64,000 bases of DNA. Source: Chryseobacterium sp. Leaf394 (GTDB lineage: Bacteria; Bacteroidota; Bacteroidia; Flavobacteriales; Weeksellaceae). The translations under genes and the position numbers were made by a program. The notes under the pieces are model-generated. The model saw nothing but the letters and a program-made list of their open reading frames with translations. It was not told where the DNA came from and did not search any database. Shown piece after piece: positions 24,893 through 35,113 of this stretch. How positions within the stretch are numbered: the first letter of the stretch is position 1; each line of letters opens with the position of its first letter. Location: assembly GCF_001424105.1 (NCBI RefSeq), contig NZ_LMQH01000011.1:1474877-1538876 (forward strand), written 5' to 3'.

Positions 24893-25924
24893 TTATTTTG
24901 TCTGCTTAGCTTCCAGTTCAGCTAGTTTCGCCTTCATAGCTGCTGCTTTTTCGGTATTTTTTGTAATCGTGTAAATATCTTTCAGCGTAGAAACGGCGTC
25001 GATATTTTCCGGTTGTACTTTGTACCAGCTTTCTGCGTAAGGCAGTGCTTTTGCAAAACGGGCTCTTCTTTCTTCGATTAATTTTGTTCCCGCAACTTTA
25101 TCAGTTCTGTTGGTTTCGTTAATTTTCTTTACCGCAGCATCTTCGTCGCCAATGATGCCGTAAACAAGATTAAGGTAAGCATTTGAGAAGTCCGGCTTTA
25201 GCTCAATTGCTTTTTTGAAAGAAACTTCAGCTTCTGCAGCACTTGCAGGATTTTTTGACTGAATAACACCTAAGTTATACCAGTTTTCAGCATTGTTAGG
25301 ATCTTTCGCCAACTGTTCCTTGATTACCGTTGCAAATTTGTCATTGTTACCTGATGCATAGTAAGCTGTCCCCTGAAAATCTTTTAATTTGGCATTATTC
25401 GGAAATTTAGCCAGACCTTTTTCAATTAAAGCAACTGCTTTATCATTCTGCTTAGAATTAAGATACAGTGTTGCCAATGTTTCATACAATTCAGGTTCTA
25501 CAGAAGGAGTCTTTTCTTCTTTAAAATCTGTGTAATCCTTAGACTTTCCTTTAAGGGTTGTCCACATTGTTTTATCGAAAGGCTCAGTTTCACCTTTTTT
25601 ATTTTTTGCAGTATAAGTTACCTGCTCTCCTGTGTAATTAGCAGCGATTAACTGTTCATAAAGCTTTGTAGCTTCAGGAATATTATTGTTTACTGCGTAG
25701 CTAATTGCTGCGTTGTATTTATACGTTTCGTCAGCTTTACCATTAGCTTTTAAAATTTCATAGGCTTCCAAAAATTTCGGAGCGGCTACAGCATAATTTT
25801 TTGCATTGAAAGCATCCATTGCTGCTTTATTGGCAGCGTCAAACTTTGCGCTGGCATCCTTATCTTTCTGAGCAAATGTAAACGAAGATGCTAAAATTGC
25901 AATCCCTAAAATCAGCTTTTTCAT
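24893..25924 (-). CDS. exported tetratricopeptide-repeat protein
   Basis: A 343-residue protein with a signal peptide (LILGIAILASSFTFAQ, cleavage ~19), so periplasmic or outer-membrane associated. TPR-like helical repeats fill the mature part: DAFNAKNYAVAAPKFLEAYE (~38-57), YETLATLYLNSKQNDKAVAL (~148-167), AKLKDFQGTAYYASGNNDKF and NAENWYNLGVIQSKNPASAA (~205-224), which has the canonical W-Y-N-L-G signature, and SFKKAIELKPDFSNAYLNLV. Such repeats serve protein-protein contacts; the partner is unknown. It is next to gyrA (18 bases) in the same direction. Confidence 0.82.
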   Translation of the reverse strand: MKKLILGIAILASSFTFAQKDKDASAKFDAANKAAMDAFNAKNYAVAAPKFLEAYEILKANGKADETYKYNAAISYAVNNNIPEATKLYEQLIAANYTGEQVTYTAKNKKGETEPFDKTMWTTLKGKSKDYTDFKEEKTPSVEPELYETLATLYLNSKQNDKAVALIEKGLAKFPNNAKLKDFQGTAYYASGNNDKFATVIKEQLAKDPNNAENWYNLGVIQSKNPASAAEAEVSFKKAIELKPDFSNAYLNLVYGIIGDEDAAVKKINETNRTDKVAGTKLIEERRARFAKALPYAESWYKVQPENIDAVSTLKDIYTITKNTEKAAAMKAKLAELEAKQTK

Positions 25925-25942
25925 ATTATTTTTATTTAAAAA

Positions 25943-28525
25943 TTATTCTTCAGAATCAGAATTCTCAGTTTCATCTGCCTCATTTTCGTTTTGTGGCAAA
26001 TCTTCTGTTTCATTTTCTGGGTTATCAGCTATATTTTCATTTTCTCCCTCCAGTTCTTCATCCTCCGGAATGTCTTTATCCATCGCAACTTTTGCAATTG
26101 CAGCGATTTCGTCATTTTTCTTCAGGTTGATCATTCTTACTCCCTGGGTATTTCTACCCATTACTCTCATCTCATCCATTCCCATTCTGATGGCAACACC
26201 GGATTTGTTGATGATCATTAGACCGTCGTCGTCTGTAACGTTCTGGATGGCGATCAGGTTTCCTGTTTTATCGGTGATATTTAAAGTAATTACACCTTTT
26301 CCACCTCTGTTGGTTTCTCTGTAGTCTAAAACGGCAGTTCTTTTACCATAACCTTTTTCAGAAACTACCAAAACAGTTTCGTTTTCAAGATCATTTGCAA
26401 CGATCATACCGATTACTTCGTCGTTCTCTTCCAAAGTAATTCCACGTACACCGATAGAACTTCTTCCAACTTCTCTTACTTTTTCTTCAGGGAAACGGAT
26501 ACATTTACCATTTTTGGTAGCGATCATGATCTGAGATGTTCCATTCGTTAAATATGCACCTAACAACTGGTCATTATCTCTGATTTCAATAGCATTTACA
26601 CCATTTATTCTTGGTCTTGAATATGCTTCCAGTGAAGTCTTTTTGATGGTTCCGTTTTTGGTCACCATCACCACACTCATTTGGTTGACGTATTCTGCAT
26701 CTTTTAAATTATTGGTTCTGATGTAAGCTTTAATTTTATCATCAGGCTCAATATTAATCAGGTTCTGAACTGCTCTTCCTTTTGATATCTTTGAACCTTC
26801 AGGAATTTCAAAAACTCTCAGCCAGTAACATCTTCCCTTTTCGGTGAAGAATAACATGTACTGGTGGTTGGTTGCCGAAACAATGTATTCCAGGAAATCT
26901 GAATCTCTTGTTGTTGCCGCTTTGTTACCAACGCCACCCCTGCTCTGAACTTTGTATTCTGAAAGCAACGTTCTCTTCACGTAACCTGCGTGAGAAATGG
27001 TAAGAACCACCTCTTCGTTCGGGATGATGTCTTCGATAGACATTTCACCTCCTGAATAGTCGATTTCAGTTCTTCTTTCGTCTCCGTATTTCTCTCTTAC
27101 TTCAACCAATTCTTCCTTGATGATCTCGAATCTTCTTCCTTCATTAGCTAAGATGTCTTCGAGGTTTGCAATTTCTTTCATAATTGCATCGTACTCATCA
27201 CGGATTTTGTCGAGCTCCATTCCTGTAAGACGTGCAAGACGTAAGTCAAGAATTGCCTGAGCCTGAATGTCTGAAAGTTCAAATTCCGTCATCAAACCTT
27301 CTTTCGCAGCCTGCGGATTGGCAGAGTGACGAATGATGGAAATGGCTTTATCTAAAGCATCCTGAGTTCCGATCACTTTCATGAAACCTTCAAGAATATG
27401 AGCTCTCTCCTTCGCTTTTCTAAGCTCGTACTGAGTTCTTCTTACGATTATTTCATGTCTGTGCTCTACAAAATGGTGAATAATATCCTTTACATTCAAC
27501 TGCTCCGGTCTTCCGTGTACCAATGCGATATTGTTGACACTGAAAGACGTCTGAAGTGACGTATATTTATAAAGCATATTTAAAACCACATTCGGAATCG
27601 CATCATTCTTTAATTCATAAACGATACGCATACCTCTTCTGTCAGATTCATCTCTGATTTCGTAGATTCCCGGGATTTTATCATCTTTTACCAACTCAGC
27701 AGTTCTGGCAATCATCTCTGCTTTGTTCACCTGATAAGGAATTTCGCTTACAATGATTGCATTTCGGTTGTGAACTTCTTCAAAACCTACTTTAGCTCTT
27801 AAAACTACACGTCCTCTTCCTGTATGGAAAGCATCTCTTACACCGTCGTAACCGTAGATGATACCACCTGTCGGAAAATCGGGAGCGATAATGTGCTGCA
27901 TCAGTTCATCGATGGTGATTTCTCTGTTATCGATATAAGCACAGATTGCATTGATCGACTCAGTTAAGTTATGCGGCGCCATATTGGTGGCCATACCAAC
28001 AGCAATACCTGAAGTTCCGTTTACCAAAAGGTTAGGAATTTTCGAAGGCATTACGCTTGGTTCAGTTAAACTGTCGTCAAAGTTATTTTGAAAATCTACC
28101 GTTTCTTTATCAAGATCAGATAAAATCTCGTCTGAAATTTTCTTAAGTCTTGCCTCGGTGTAACGCATTGCTGCAGGCGGATCTCCATCCATCGAACCAA
28201 AGTTACCCTGCCCGTCAACCTGTGGATAACGTAAGCTCCAGTCCTGAGCCATTCTTACCATGGCATCGTAAACTGAAGAGTCACCGTGAGGGTGATATTT
28301 ACCTAAAACGTCTCCAACGATTCTGGCAGATTTTAAATATTTTCTGTTTGAAAAAACCCCTAATCCATACATACCGTACAATACCCTTCTGTGTACAGGT
28401 TTAAGGCCATCTCTCACGTCCGGAAGTGCTCTGGAAACAATTACCGACATAGAATAGTCGATGTAAGATGACTTCATTTCATCAACAATGTTAATAGGAA
28501 TCAGTCTTTCTCCTTCTTTTTGCAT
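25943..28525 (-). CDS. gyrA: DNA gyrase subunit A
   Basis: An 860-residue type IIA topoisomerase subunit. The breakage-reunion domain has [17 protein letters not shown], with Ser and Asp at the positions equivalent to E. coli Ser83 and Asp87, and the catalytic tyrosine in [10 protein letters not shown]. The C-terminal beta-pinwheel carries a GyrA-box-like TNRGGKGVI. The last ~40 residues are extremely acidic ([18 protein letters not shown] and further). The ATG at 28525 gives the conserved start [13 protein letters not shown]; the frame stays open upstream but encodes only a low-complexity Ile/Asn stretch. The GyrA box makes gyrase more likely than topoisomerase IV. Confidence 0.95.
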   Translation of the reverse strand: MQKEGERLIPINIVDEMKSSYIDYSMSVIVSRALPDVRDGLKPVHRRVLYGMYGLGVFSNRKYLKSARIVGDVLGKYHPHGDSSVYDAMVRMAQDWSLRYPQVDGQGNFGSMDGDPPAAMRYTEARLKKISDEILSDLDKETVDFQNNFDDSLTEPSVMPSKIPNLLVNGTSGIAVGMATNMAPHNLTESINAICAYIDNREITIDELMQHIIAPDFPTGGIIYGYDGVRDAFHTGRGRVVLRAKVGFEEVHNRNAIIVSEIPYQVNKAEMIARTAELVKDDKIPGIYEIRDESDRRGMRIVYELKNDAIPNVVLNMLYKYTSLQTSFSVNNIALVHGRPEQLNVKDIIHHFVEHRHEIIVRRTQYELRKAKERAHILEGFMKVIGTQDALDKAISIIRHSANPQAAKEGLMTEFELSDIQAQAILDLRLARLTGMELDKIRDEYDAIMKEIANLEDILANEGRRFEIIKEELVEVREKYGDERRTEIDYSGGEMSIEDIIPNEEVVLTISHAGYVKRTLLSEYKVQSRGGVGNKAATTRDSDFLEYIVSATNHQYMLFFTEKGRCYWLRVFEIPEGSKISKGRAVQNLINIEPDDKIKAYIRTNNLKDAEYVNQMSVVMVTKNGTIKKTSLEAYSRPRINGVNAIEIRDNDQLLGAYLTNGTSQIMIATKNGKCIRFPEEKVREVGRSSIGVRGITLEENDEVIGMIVANDLENETVLVVSEKGYGKRTAVLDYRETNRGGKGVITLNITDKTGNLIAIQNVTDDDGLMIINKSGVAIRMGMDEMRVMGRNTQGVRMINLKKNDEIAAIAKVAMDKDIPEDEELEGENENIADNPENETEDLPQNENEADETENSDSEE

Positions 28526-28672
28526 ATAAAAGTTTATTATTATGATAATCAGAGCGTTATTCACACATCTGAAAAATATTTATTTCGGCTAAATTATAAC
28601 GTGCTAATTTAAGAAAAAAATACCGATTTTTGCCTGAGAATTGCATCTAAAATATTAAATAAATCATAAAAT

Positions 28673-28987
28673 ATGAGTGTTCTCAGTATTACCTTTCACT
28701 GCCCCAAAAACAATCTCGAAGAATGGACAAAATATGTTGACGAAGAGTTGTTTCTCATGACAGAAAATCTTTTTGACGTCAATAAATATATTCTTTCTGA
28801 AGTACAGAGCGACTTTATTGAAGAGGGTAAAAACTACAATCTTCTGCTCATCTTTGATGATGCTGAGTTTCGTGACGATTTTCTTAAAAGCGAACTTCAG
28901 AATATTGCAGACCGCATCGAAATGAAGTTCGGGCAGGATATCATGATTTTCAATACCTTCCTCGATCCTATCAAAAGTAAAATATAG
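28673..28987 (+). CDS. DUF4286-family protein
   Basis: A 104-residue soluble protein fitting DUF4286: a ferredoxin-like alpha/beta domain starting SVLSITFHCPKNNLEEW and including NYNLLLIFDDAEFRDDFL. The family is widespread in Bacteroidota and has no known function. It is transcribed divergently from gyrA. Confidence 0.8.
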   Translation: MSVLSITFHCPKNNLEEWTKYVDEELFLMTENLFDVNKYILSEVQSDFIEEGKNYNLLLIFDDAEFRDDFLKSELQNIADRIEMKFGQDIMIFNTFLDPIKSKI

Positions 28988-28994
28988 AAAAAAC

Positions 28995-29028
28995 AAAACC
29001 GGCTGCTTCTGAAACAGTCGGTTTTTTT
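28995..29028. terminator. bidirectional terminator
   Basis: AAAACCGGCTG and CAGTCGGTTTT pair with one mismatch, followed by T-runs, between convergent genes. Confidence 0.8.
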
Positions 29029-29031
29029 ATA

Positions 29032-29322
29032 CTAACGGTTAATCACAATTACTGTCTGTCTTGGCGGTACGTGTCTGTAATATTGTCTTACAGGTCTGTG
29101 ATGCACTACAGGACGGTAATATCTGTGTCTTACGGGTTTTCTGTAATGGGTGACATATCTGGCAGGTCTTCTGTGGTAATGTCCTGCTCTTTTATGATAA
29201 TGTTTTGCAGATTTGAAATGATGTTTTTTATGTTTATGATGTCTCTGAGCATCTACAGTATTAAAGCTTGCAGAAAAGACCAGCAGGAGAAATGCTCCTA
29301 AAATTTTAACAAAACTCTTCAT
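29032..29322 (-). CDS. small exported His/Arg/Tyr-rich protein
   Basis: A 96-residue protein with a signal peptide (LGAFLLLVFSASFNTVDAQ). The mature ~70 residues are extremely basic and contain about 17 histidines in short clusters (RHHKHKKHHFKSAKHYHKR, YRPVVHHRPVRQYYRHV). Low-complexity, probably unstructured; could bind metal or polyanions at the envelope. It stands alone. Confidence 0.7.
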   Translation of the reverse strand: MKSFVKILGAFLLLVFSASFNTVDAQRHHKHKKHHFKSAKHYHKRAGHYHRRPARYVTHYRKPVRHRYYRPVVHHRPVRQYYRHVPPRQTVIVINR

Positions 29323-29428
29323 ATTTCCATTGTTTTAAATTTCTGAAAAAAAAGCAACAATGAAAATGCCAATAACAGTTTATGATTGTAAATACAGTAA
29401 TTTTTAAGAAAATTTATAACGTTTTATG

Positions 29429-29923
29429 TTAAAATATAATCTCACTGCGTCTTTCAAGCATGACGACATCCTTCCATTTCCCATCGAGTTTTCCCAGTTT
29501 TTCTCTAGTACCAAGAATTTTGAATCCGAATTTCTGATGAAAATGTATCGAAATCTCATTTTCAGGAAATATGTTGGCCTGCAAAGTCCAGAAACCATGT
29601 TCTTCACTGTCGGCAATTAATTTTCTCAGCAGCATTGTACCGAGTCCTTTTCCCTGATATGCGTTATCAAAATAAATACTAATCTCTGCAACACCTTTGA
29701 AACAGTCTCTTTTGCTGACCGACTTCAGTGCACACCATCCAATCACTTCACTTTTTTCGTTTTCAAGAATCCAGCGGCAGTCGTTCAAGAACTCCATATC
29801 CCACGCTTCTTCTGTAGGAACCGTTGTTTCGAAAGTAGCAATTCCACCGTCAATTCCCTGCTGAAAGATTTCCAAAACCCGTTTCTCATCTCCCGGACGC
29901 ATTTCCCGTAATTCGTAATACAT
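29429..29923 (-). CDS. GNAT N-acetyltransferase, phosphinothricin acetyltransferase-like
   Basis: A 164-residue GNAT acetyltransferase. The N-terminal YELREMRPGDEKRVLEIFQQ and IATFETTVPTEEAW are typical of the PAT/YwnH branch that acetylates phosphinothricin, methionine sulfoximine or similar. The acetyl-CoA loop is NAYQGKGLGTMLLRKLI near residue 88-104 (Q/RxxGxG/A). FHQKFGFKILGTREKLGK near 130 completes the fold. The gene starts three bases downstream of the DUF421 stop, suggesting one operon. Real substrate unknown. Confidence 0.85.
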   Translation of the reverse strand: MYYELREMRPGDEKRVLEIFQQGIDGGIATFETTVPTEEAWDMEFLNDCRWILENEKSEVIGWCALKSVSKRDCFKGVAEISIYFDNAYQGKGLGTMLLRKLIADSEEHGFWTLQANIFPENEISIHFHQKFGFKILGTREKLGKLDGKWKDVVMLERRSEIIF

Positions 29924-29926
29924 TTT

Positions 29927-30439
29927 TTAGTGATATTTTCTTTTATTTTTTCGTTTTATTCTGGTGTAATGGGTCTGTTCTCCGGTCTTATCCATAGATA
30001 CAACACTGATGTTGCCATCCACTTCAAGAATGGAGAGTCTAACATTTTTAATTCCGTCAACACCGTGTTCTCTTATAGATTCTTCCAGTTCATCTTCAGT
30101 AATTTTCACTCTGTTTAAAGCAGGTTCATCAATCTTTCCGTCTCTGATCAGAATCACAGGATCTTCTTCCAGAAAACTTTTAAATTTAGGATTTTTAAAC
30201 ATGATCCGTTTCAAAATAAAGTTGGCTGCAAAAAGTACAAGAGCTGCGATAATCCCGCCCTGAAGCGAAGTATCAGGACCAACCATAGCGTTCTGAACGG
30301 CATTTGAAATAAGAAGCAGCAAAACCACATCACCGGCATTGAGCTGTGACAGCTGGTTCTTACCAAACACACGAATTGCGATCACCATAAAGAGGTAAAC
30401 GCAAAGTGAGCGGAACACCACATTCAGTATCTCTTCCAA
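29927..30439 (-). CDS. DUF421 (YetF-like) membrane protein
   Basis: A 170-residue protein. Three hydrophobic helices fill the first ~85 residues (LNVVFRSLCVYLFMVIAIRV, VVLLLLISNAVQNAMV, IIAALVLFAANFILKRI), followed by a small soluble domain. FGKNQLSQLNAGDVVLLLLI and ILIRDGKIDEPALNRVKI, then ELEESIREHGVDGIKNVRLSILEVDG, are the two conserved DUF421 blocks. Relatives such as YetF occur in spore formers, function unknown. The start codon is TTG at 30439; a -7 box TAAATTTG lies 18 bases upstream on the same strand (30458-30465). Confidence 0.85.
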   Translation of the reverse strand: MEEILNVVFRSLCVYLFMVIAIRVFGKNQLSQLNAGDVVLLLLISNAVQNAMVGPDTSLQGGIIAALVLFAANFILKRIMFKNPKFKSFLEEDPVILIRDGKIDEPALNRVKITEDELEESIREHGVDGIKNVRLSILEVDGNISVVSMDKTGEQTHYTRIKRKNKRKYH

Positions 30440-30481
30440 AATCTAAATTTTAAAGATCAAATTTAATCAATTAACTGCAAT

Positions 30482-30505
30482 AAAAAACTGCCCGTTAAGG
30501 CAGTT
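30482..30505 (-). terminator. terminator after the 134-residue secreted-protein gene
   Basis: On the minus strand AACTGCC and GGCAGTT pair around a six-base loop, followed by six T. Confidence 0.75.
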
Positions 30506-30528
30506 CTGAAAAATATATGATAAGTCAT

Positions 30529-30933
30529 TTATCTGTTGTTAATATCCACTCGTACCGGCATTACGAAACTTGAGGCAAGCATTTTTTCGCTCATTTTTGA
30601 TGAATCAATTCTGTAGTGAAGGTTGCTGAGGATTTTTTCAATCTCTTTGCTTACCACTTTGCAATCTCCTTTAGATTTTACATTGATGATTTTTCCGTTT
30701 TCCGAAACATCAAATTTCACTTCAGAATTTACTATTCCCTGCTGATAATCCTGATTGGTAAAATCAAAATTGGCCATCAGCTGGTTTCTGATTTCATTAA
30801 AAGCGTCGGCCTTAGCAAGCTGGACTTCTTTGATGGTATTGTCTGAAGATATCTGAGCTATCGCAGTATTAAAAATGGATGCAAACGCAAATACGAAAAG
30901 TGAAGCTGCGAATATTTGAATTTTATTTTTCAT
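30529..30933 (-). CDS. secreted protein of unknown function
   Basis: A 134-residue protein with a signal peptide (FAASLFVFAFASIFNTAIAQ, cleavage ~26). The mature part has VNSEVKFDVSENGKIINVKSKGDCKVVSKEIEKIL, a pattern seen in the C-terminal domain of TonB-like and energy-transducer-related small exported proteins of this group (beta-strand, Gly, beta-strand, helix). No other motif. Monocistronic, with its -7 box at 30983-30990. Confidence 0.65.
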   Translation of the reverse strand: MKNKIQIFAASLFVFAFASIFNTAIAQISSDNTIKEVQLAKADAFNEIRNQLMANFDFTNQDYQQGIVNSEVKFDVSENGKIINVKSKGDCKVVSKEIEKILSNLHYRIDSSKMSEKMLASSFVMPVRVDINNR

Positions 30934-30982
30934 ATGTCTTTGATTTTTAGAGTTAATTGTTGTTGTTTCTTATTTTCTAATT

Positions 30983-30990
30983 CAAAGATA
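30983..30990 (-). promoter_or_regulatory. -7 promoter box of the 134-residue secreted-protein gene
   Basis: TATCTTTG on the minus strand, a perfect TAnnTTTG match, about 50 bases before the start codon. Confidence 0.5.
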
Positions 30991-31130
30991 TATAAATAAA
31001 TTCATATAAATTTTACATTCAGTTAACGTTGGGTTAACATTGAAAATTAAAATATTGATTTTCAGTTGTTTAAATTTTTAAAATAATTTAAAAGTTAACA
31101 TTGGAAATGTGATTCCGCATTAATTTCAAC

Positions 31131-31155
31131 AAAAAACTGCAGCTTTTGCTGCAGT
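31131..31155 (-). terminator. terminator after the 60-residue lipoprotein gene
   Basis: ACTGCAGC (31136-31143) and GCTGCAGT (31148-31155) form a perfect stem with a TTTT loop; on the minus strand a T-run follows. Confidence 0.85.
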
Positions 31156-31162
31156 TTGGTTC

Positions 31163-31345
31163 TTATTTATGCTTATTCTGTCCGGGTGCAAAAGGTTTCG
31201 CAGATTTTGTTCCGAATACCTTTTTGGCCTGTCCTGGCGGCATTGGTTTTGAGTGCCCACGGCCATTTCCGACTGTTCTGACTTCACATGATGCGAACAT
31301 CAACGAAAACACAAATACTGCAAGAAAAATTTTAACTGATTTCAT
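31163..31345 (-). CDS. very small lipoprotein
   Basis: A 60-residue protein: lipoprotein signal (VFVFSLMFASCEV, Cys ~20) followed by a short basic Pro/Gly/Lys stretch with PPGQAKKVFGTKSAKPFAPGQ, in which the PGQ motif is duplicated. Similar short Bacteroidota lipoproteins sometimes carry the name 'quinol oxidase subunit 4', which nothing in the sequence supports. It has its own strong terminator, which supports a real gene. Confidence 0.65.
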   Translation of the reverse strand: MKSVKIFLAVFVFSLMFASCEVRTVGNGRGHSKPMPPGQAKKVFGTKSAKPFAPGQNKHK

Positions 31346-31384
31346 AACACAATGTTTCGCTTAAGATCACAAATATGATACCAC

Positions 31385-34213
31385 TTACATCTCCTTTTTC
31401 AGATACTTCCCTGTCAGAGATTTTTTAGATTTGATAATTTCTTCAGGCGTTCCTTTTGCAATAATTTCTCCACCGTGCTTTCCTCCTTCAGGACCTACGT
31501 CGATAATATGATCGGCCAGTTTAATAACATCCATATTGTGTTCGATGATGATGAATGAATTTCCTAATTCCACCAGTTTATTAATAGCATCCATCAGGAT
31601 TTTCACGTCTTCAAAATGAAGTCCGGTTGTGGGTTCATCAAGAATATAAAGCGTATTTCCTGTCTGTCTTTTTGCAAGCTCTGTAGCCAGTTTGATACGC
31701 TGAGCCTCACCGCCGGAAAGCGTTGTTGACTGCTGCCCCATCGTGATGTAACCGAGACCGACATCCTGCAGAGTTTTTACTCTTGCAAAAATCTTTGGAA
31801 TCGGCTGGAAGAAATCCACAGCTTCATCAATCGTCATTTCCAGTACATCTGAAATTGATTTTCCTTTGTAACGGACTTCCAGTGTTTCTCTGTTGAAACG
31901 TTTTCCGTTGCAGGTTTCACAGTGAACATAAACATCAGGTAAAAAGTTCATTTCAATAACCTTTAAACCGCCTCCCTGGCAGGTTTCGCATCTTCCTCCT
32001 TTCACGTTGAAAGAAAATCTTCCGGGCTTGTAACCACGGATTTTAGATTCAGGCAATTCAGAAAATAAATTTCTGATGTCTGTAAACATTCCTGTGTAAG
32101 TCGCAGGATTTGAGCGGGGCGTTCGTCCGATTGGTGTCTGGTCAACATCAACAATCTTATCGATATTGTCAAGACCTTCAATTTTTTTGAATGGTAAAGG
32201 TTCCTGCACGGCTCTGTAAAAGTGCTTGTTCAGAATCGGATATAAAGTTCCGTTAATCAAAGATGATTTCCCGCTTCCTGAAATTCCGGTTACAACTACG
32301 AGTTTTCCCAACGGAATATCAAGCGTCACATTTTTAAGATTATTTCCAGTAGCACCTTTTAAAACTATGCTTTTTCCATTTCCTTCTCTTCTGACTTCCG
32401 GAATGGCAATTTTTCTCTTTCCGTTGATGTAATCTGCAGTGATGGTGTCGGCTTTCAGCAAGTCTTTCGGTTTTCCCTGCCAAAGAATTTCGCCTCCGAA
32501 TTTACCAGCTCTCGGACCTATATCCAAAACTTCGTCAGCTTCCATGATCATATCTTTGTCGTGTTCCACCACCAAAACAGAGTTTCCGATGTCACGGAGA
32601 TTTTTCAGGGAATTGATCAGCCTCTCGTTGTCTCTCTGGTGTAAACCGATGCTTGGTTCATCCAGAATATAAAGAACGTTTACCAATTGAGAACCAATCT
32701 GTGTTGCCAGACGGATTCTCTGGGATTCTCCACCTGAAAGGGTTTTTGAGCTTCTGCTTAAACTTAAATAATCCAAACCTACATCCAGTAAAAACTGAAG
32801 TCTGGTTTCGATTTCCTTTAGAATTTCGTGAGCAATAATTCCGTTTTTCTCTGAAAATTTATCTTTTACGTCTCTCAGCCAGTCTTTCAAATCTGATAAA
32901 CTTAAGCCATTGATTTCAGCAATGTTTTTTCCGTCAATTTTAAAACTTAAACTTGATGCCTGAAGACGCGCACCTTTACATTCCGGACAGGTTTCTTCCG
33001 TTGTGAAATGTCTTTCAAGCAAAATAGCTTCGTAAGATTCTCTCTCTTCAATCAGTTCTTCCATGAAAGGAATCAGACCATCAAAACTGACTTTGATTTT
33101 CTTGGTAATTCCTGCGTATTTTAAATCTTTATTGAATTCTTTGTGACATCCGTTGTACATATAATCCAAAGCTTCGGCCGGAATATCTTTGAACGGAGTT
33201 GACAGACTCATACCAAATATTTCAAGAATATTTTTAATCTGTGAAAGGATGTATTTGTTGGATTTAATATCTTCCAATGGCAACAAACCTCCCTGATTGA
33301 TTGATAATTTAGGATTTTCTACAAAATAATCTGTGTTGATTTTCTTGATTGTTCCCAATCCTTTACAGCTTGGGCAGCTTCCCTTCGGAGAGTTGAATGA
33401 AAATGTATTTGGCTCCGGTAAGGCCAGTGAATGACCGGTTTCGGCATCCATTAAATTTTTGGAGAAATATTCGATGTCTGCAGTTCCCAGTTTTTGAATT
33501 CCGATCAAACCTTCGCCCATTTCCATCGCAGTTCGCAGGGATTTTTCCATTCTTGACTCCGAAGCAGATTCACCGATGATCCAACGGTCTACAACGATAT
33601 CGATGTCGTGGGTTTTGTAACGGTCAAGTTTCAAATCATATTCAATATCCTGAAGTTCACCGTCGATTCTTGCCTGTCCGTATCCTTTTTTTGCCATCTG
33701 TACGAAAAGCTCATGGTAATGCCCTTTTCTGGAACGCACAACAGGCGCCATCAACATTATTTTTTCGCCTTTATAATTTTCTTTGATGGCATCTAAAATC
33801 TGATCTTCAGTATAGCTTACCAGCTTTTTTCCTGTTGTTTGCGAATAAGCATCTGAAACTCTTGCGAATAGAAGACGCAGATAATCGTACAATTCAGTAA
33901 CAGTTCCTACGGTTGAACGGGGGTTTTTGTTAGTTGTTTTTTGTTCGATAGCAATTACGGGAGATAGTCCTTCGATTTTATCAACATCAGGACGTTCCAA
34001 TCCACCTAAAAACTGTCTGGCATAAGCAGAAAATGTTTCGATGTAACGGCGCTGTCCTTCGGCAAAAATCGTATCGAAAGCCAGTGAAGATTTTCCGCTT
34101 CCTGAAAGTCCTGTGATTACCACCAGTTCGTTGCGCGGAATTTTAACATCAATGTTTTTAAGATTGTGTTCTCTGGCTCCGTAAACTTCTATATATTCTT
34201 TAGATTCGCTCAT
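31385..34213 (-). CDS. uvrA: excinuclease ABC subunit A
   Basis: A 942-residue nucleotide-excision-repair ATPase. Both ABC modules are complete: Walker [10 protein letters not shown] near residue 33 and [11 protein letters not shown] near 640, signatures [12 protein letters not shown] near 490 and [12 protein letters not shown] near 830. Zinc-finger cysteine pairs are visible in [25 protein letters not shown] and CETCNGKR. UvrA dimers find helix-distorting lesions and load UvrB. The conserved N-terminus ([15 protein letters not shown]) starts at the ATG at 34213; the ~33 upstream codons in frame are not part of the family and include the promoter (-7 box TAATTTTG on the minus strand at 34249-34256). 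Confidence 0.96.
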   Translation of the reverse strand: MSESKEYIEVYGAREHNLKNIDVKIPRNELVVITGLSGSGKSSLAFDTIFAEGQRRYIETFSAYARQFLGGLERPDVDKIEGLSPVIAIEQKTTNKNPRSTVGTVTELYDYLRLLFARVSDAYSQTTGKKLVSYTEDQILDAIKENYKGEKIMLMAPVVRSRKGHYHELFVQMAKKGYGQARIDGELQDIEYDLKLDRYKTHDIDIVVDRWIIGESASESRMEKSLRTAMEMGEGLIGIQKLGTADIEYFSKNLMDAETGHSLALPEPNTFSFNSPKGSCPSCKGLGTIKKINTDYFVENPKLSINQGGLLPLEDIKSNKYILSQIKNILEIFGMSLSTPFKDIPAEALDYMYNGCHKEFNKDLKYAGITKKIKVSFDGLIPFMEELIEERESYEAILLERHFTTEETCPECKGARLQASSLSFKIDGKNIAEINGLSLSDLKDWLRDVKDKFSEKNGIIAHEILKEIETRLQFLLDVGLDYLSLSRSSKTLSGGESQRIRLATQIGSQLVNVLYILDEPSIGLHQRDNERLINSLKNLRDIGNSVLVVEHDKDMIMEADEVLDIGPRAGKFGGEILWQGKPKDLLKADTITADYINGKRKIAIPEVRREGNGKSIVLKGATGNNLKNVTLDIPLGKLVVVTGISGSGKSSLINGTLYPILNKHFYRAVQEPLPFKKIEGLDNIDKIVDVDQTPIGRTPRSNPATYTGMFTDIRNLFSELPESKIRGYKPGRFSFNVKGGRCETCQGGGLKVIEMNFLPDVYVHCETCNGKRFNRETLEVRYKGKSISDVLEMTIDEAVDFFQPIPKIFARVKTLQDVGLGYITMGQQSTTLSGGEAQRIKLATELAKRQTGNTLYILDEPTTGLHFEDVKILMDAINKLVELGNSFIIIEHNMDVIKLADHIIDVGPEGGKHGGEIIAKGTPEEIIKSKKSLTGKYLKKEM

Positions 34214-34248
34214 AATTTGGGGTGACTTTACATGAAAATCACGATGTG

Positions 34249-34256
34249 CAAAATTA
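34249..34256 (-). promoter_or_regulatory. -7 promoter box of uvrA
   Basis: TAATTTTG on the minus strand, a perfect TAnnTTTG match, 36 bases upstream of the uvrA ATG. Its position inside the longer reading frame supports the shorter start. No SOS box is apparent. Confidence 0.55.
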
Positions 34257-34408
34257 CGGAATTTTATGGAATTGTGGTTGTTAAAAATTGTTAGATTAAC
34301 GGTCTGACTCAAGGTTTAAAATATGCTTTCAGTTTAAAGTTAACACGAATATTCAAATAGAATCTTGTTTCCTCTTTTTACCTAAATTTACAAATAATTT
34401 ACAGAGAA

Positions 34409-34978
34409 ATGGACAGACTGAGAGAACATATTGAGGAAATCATTAGCATAACAGATGAAGAATTTGAGCGTATCAAAACATTTTTCACTATAAAAAACGT
34501 TCGGAAAAATCAGTTTCTCGTTCACGAAGGCGATGAAGTGAAATATGAATTTCTGACTCTGGATGGAATTTATAAAGTTTTTTACGTGGACGAAAGCGGA
34601 AAAGAACACATCATTCAGTTTGCAAAAAAGAACTGGTGGATGACCGATTACATAGGGTTTTTCAATCAAAAAGATGCAACAATGTTTGTAGAATGCCTGC
34701 AGGACGGTGCTGTAGCCAGTCTTACACTGGAAGGACGAGAAAAACTTGCATCAGAATTTCACAAAATGGAACATTTTTTCAGAATAAAACTGACTAACGG
34801 TTATATTGCGTTGCAGCAGAGAATTATACTTCTACTATCCAGCACGCCTCAGCAGCGGTATGAAGAATTTTCGCGGCTGTATCCTGATCTTATTACACAG
34901 ATTCCAAAAAAATATGTTGCAGAATATCTGGGTGTGAGTCGGGAAACTTTAAGCAGACTGTACTCCAACGGTAAATGA
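34409..34978 (+). CDS. Crp/Fnr-family transcriptional regulator
   Basis: A 189-residue protein: cyclic-nucleotide-binding-fold domain (residues ~10-115), dimer helix (~118-140) and C-terminal helix-turn-helix. The recognition helix in AEYLGVSRETLSRLYS (~170-185) keeps Arg, Glu and Arg at the positions that contact TGTGA in E. coli Crp (SRETVGR). The effector pocket lacks the Gly-Glu and Arg-Ser pairs that bind cAMP, and there is no cysteine cluster for iron-sulfur as in Fnr, so the ligand is unknown or absent. A perfect Crp-type palindrome lies 20 bases after its stop codon, in front of the DJ-1 gene. Confidence 0.88.
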   Translation: MDRLREHIEEIISITDEEFERIKTFFTIKNVRKNQFLVHEGDEVKYEFLTLDGIYKVFYVDESGKEHIIQFAKKNWWMTDYIGFFNQKDATMFVECLQDGAVASLTLEGREKLASEFHKMEHFFRIKLTNGYIALQQRIILLLSSTPQQRYEEFSRLYPDLITQIPKKYVAEYLGVSRETLSRLYSNGK

Positions 34979-34997
34979 TTTTTAAAATTTTAAATGT

Positions 34998-35021
34998 AAA
35001 GTGTGATTCCGGTCACACTTT
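34998..35021 (+). promoter_or_regulatory. Crp-type palindrome (TGTGA-N6-TCACA) with T-run
   Basis: AAAGTGTGA (34998-35006) and TCACACTTT (35013-35021) are a perfect 9-bp inverted repeat around six bases. It contains the classical Crp half-sites exactly. Its centre is about 66 bases upstream of the predicted start of the DJ-1 gene, whose promoter has a good -7 box but no -33 box. Because a T-run follows, it could also act as the terminator of the regulator gene; both roles are possible. Confidence 0.6.
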
Positions 35022-35062
35022 TTTTGTGACTTGGCTCCTTCTCATCAGGCATTCGGTAGATG

Positions 35063-35070
35063 TACATTTG
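35063..35070 (+). promoter_or_regulatory. -7 promoter box of the DJ-1/PfpI gene
   Basis: TACATTTG, a perfect TAnnTTTG match. No TTG is found at the usual -33 distance, which would suit a promoter needing an activator. Confidence 0.5.
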
Positions 35071-35113
35071 CTTTAGAAATTTAAACAGAAATCATTCAAT
35101 TAAAATTTTAATT

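Noticed and set aside
31146..31364. 72-codon plus-strand frame over the small lipoprotein
   Set aside because: The minus-strand lipoprotein has a clear signal, a lipidation cysteine and a correctly oriented terminator.
34998..35030. Plain rho-independent terminator only
   Set aside because: A T-run follows the hairpin, so termination is possible, but the exact TGTGA-N6-TCACA sequence and the matching recognition helix next door make an operator at least as likely; kept as ambiguous instead.
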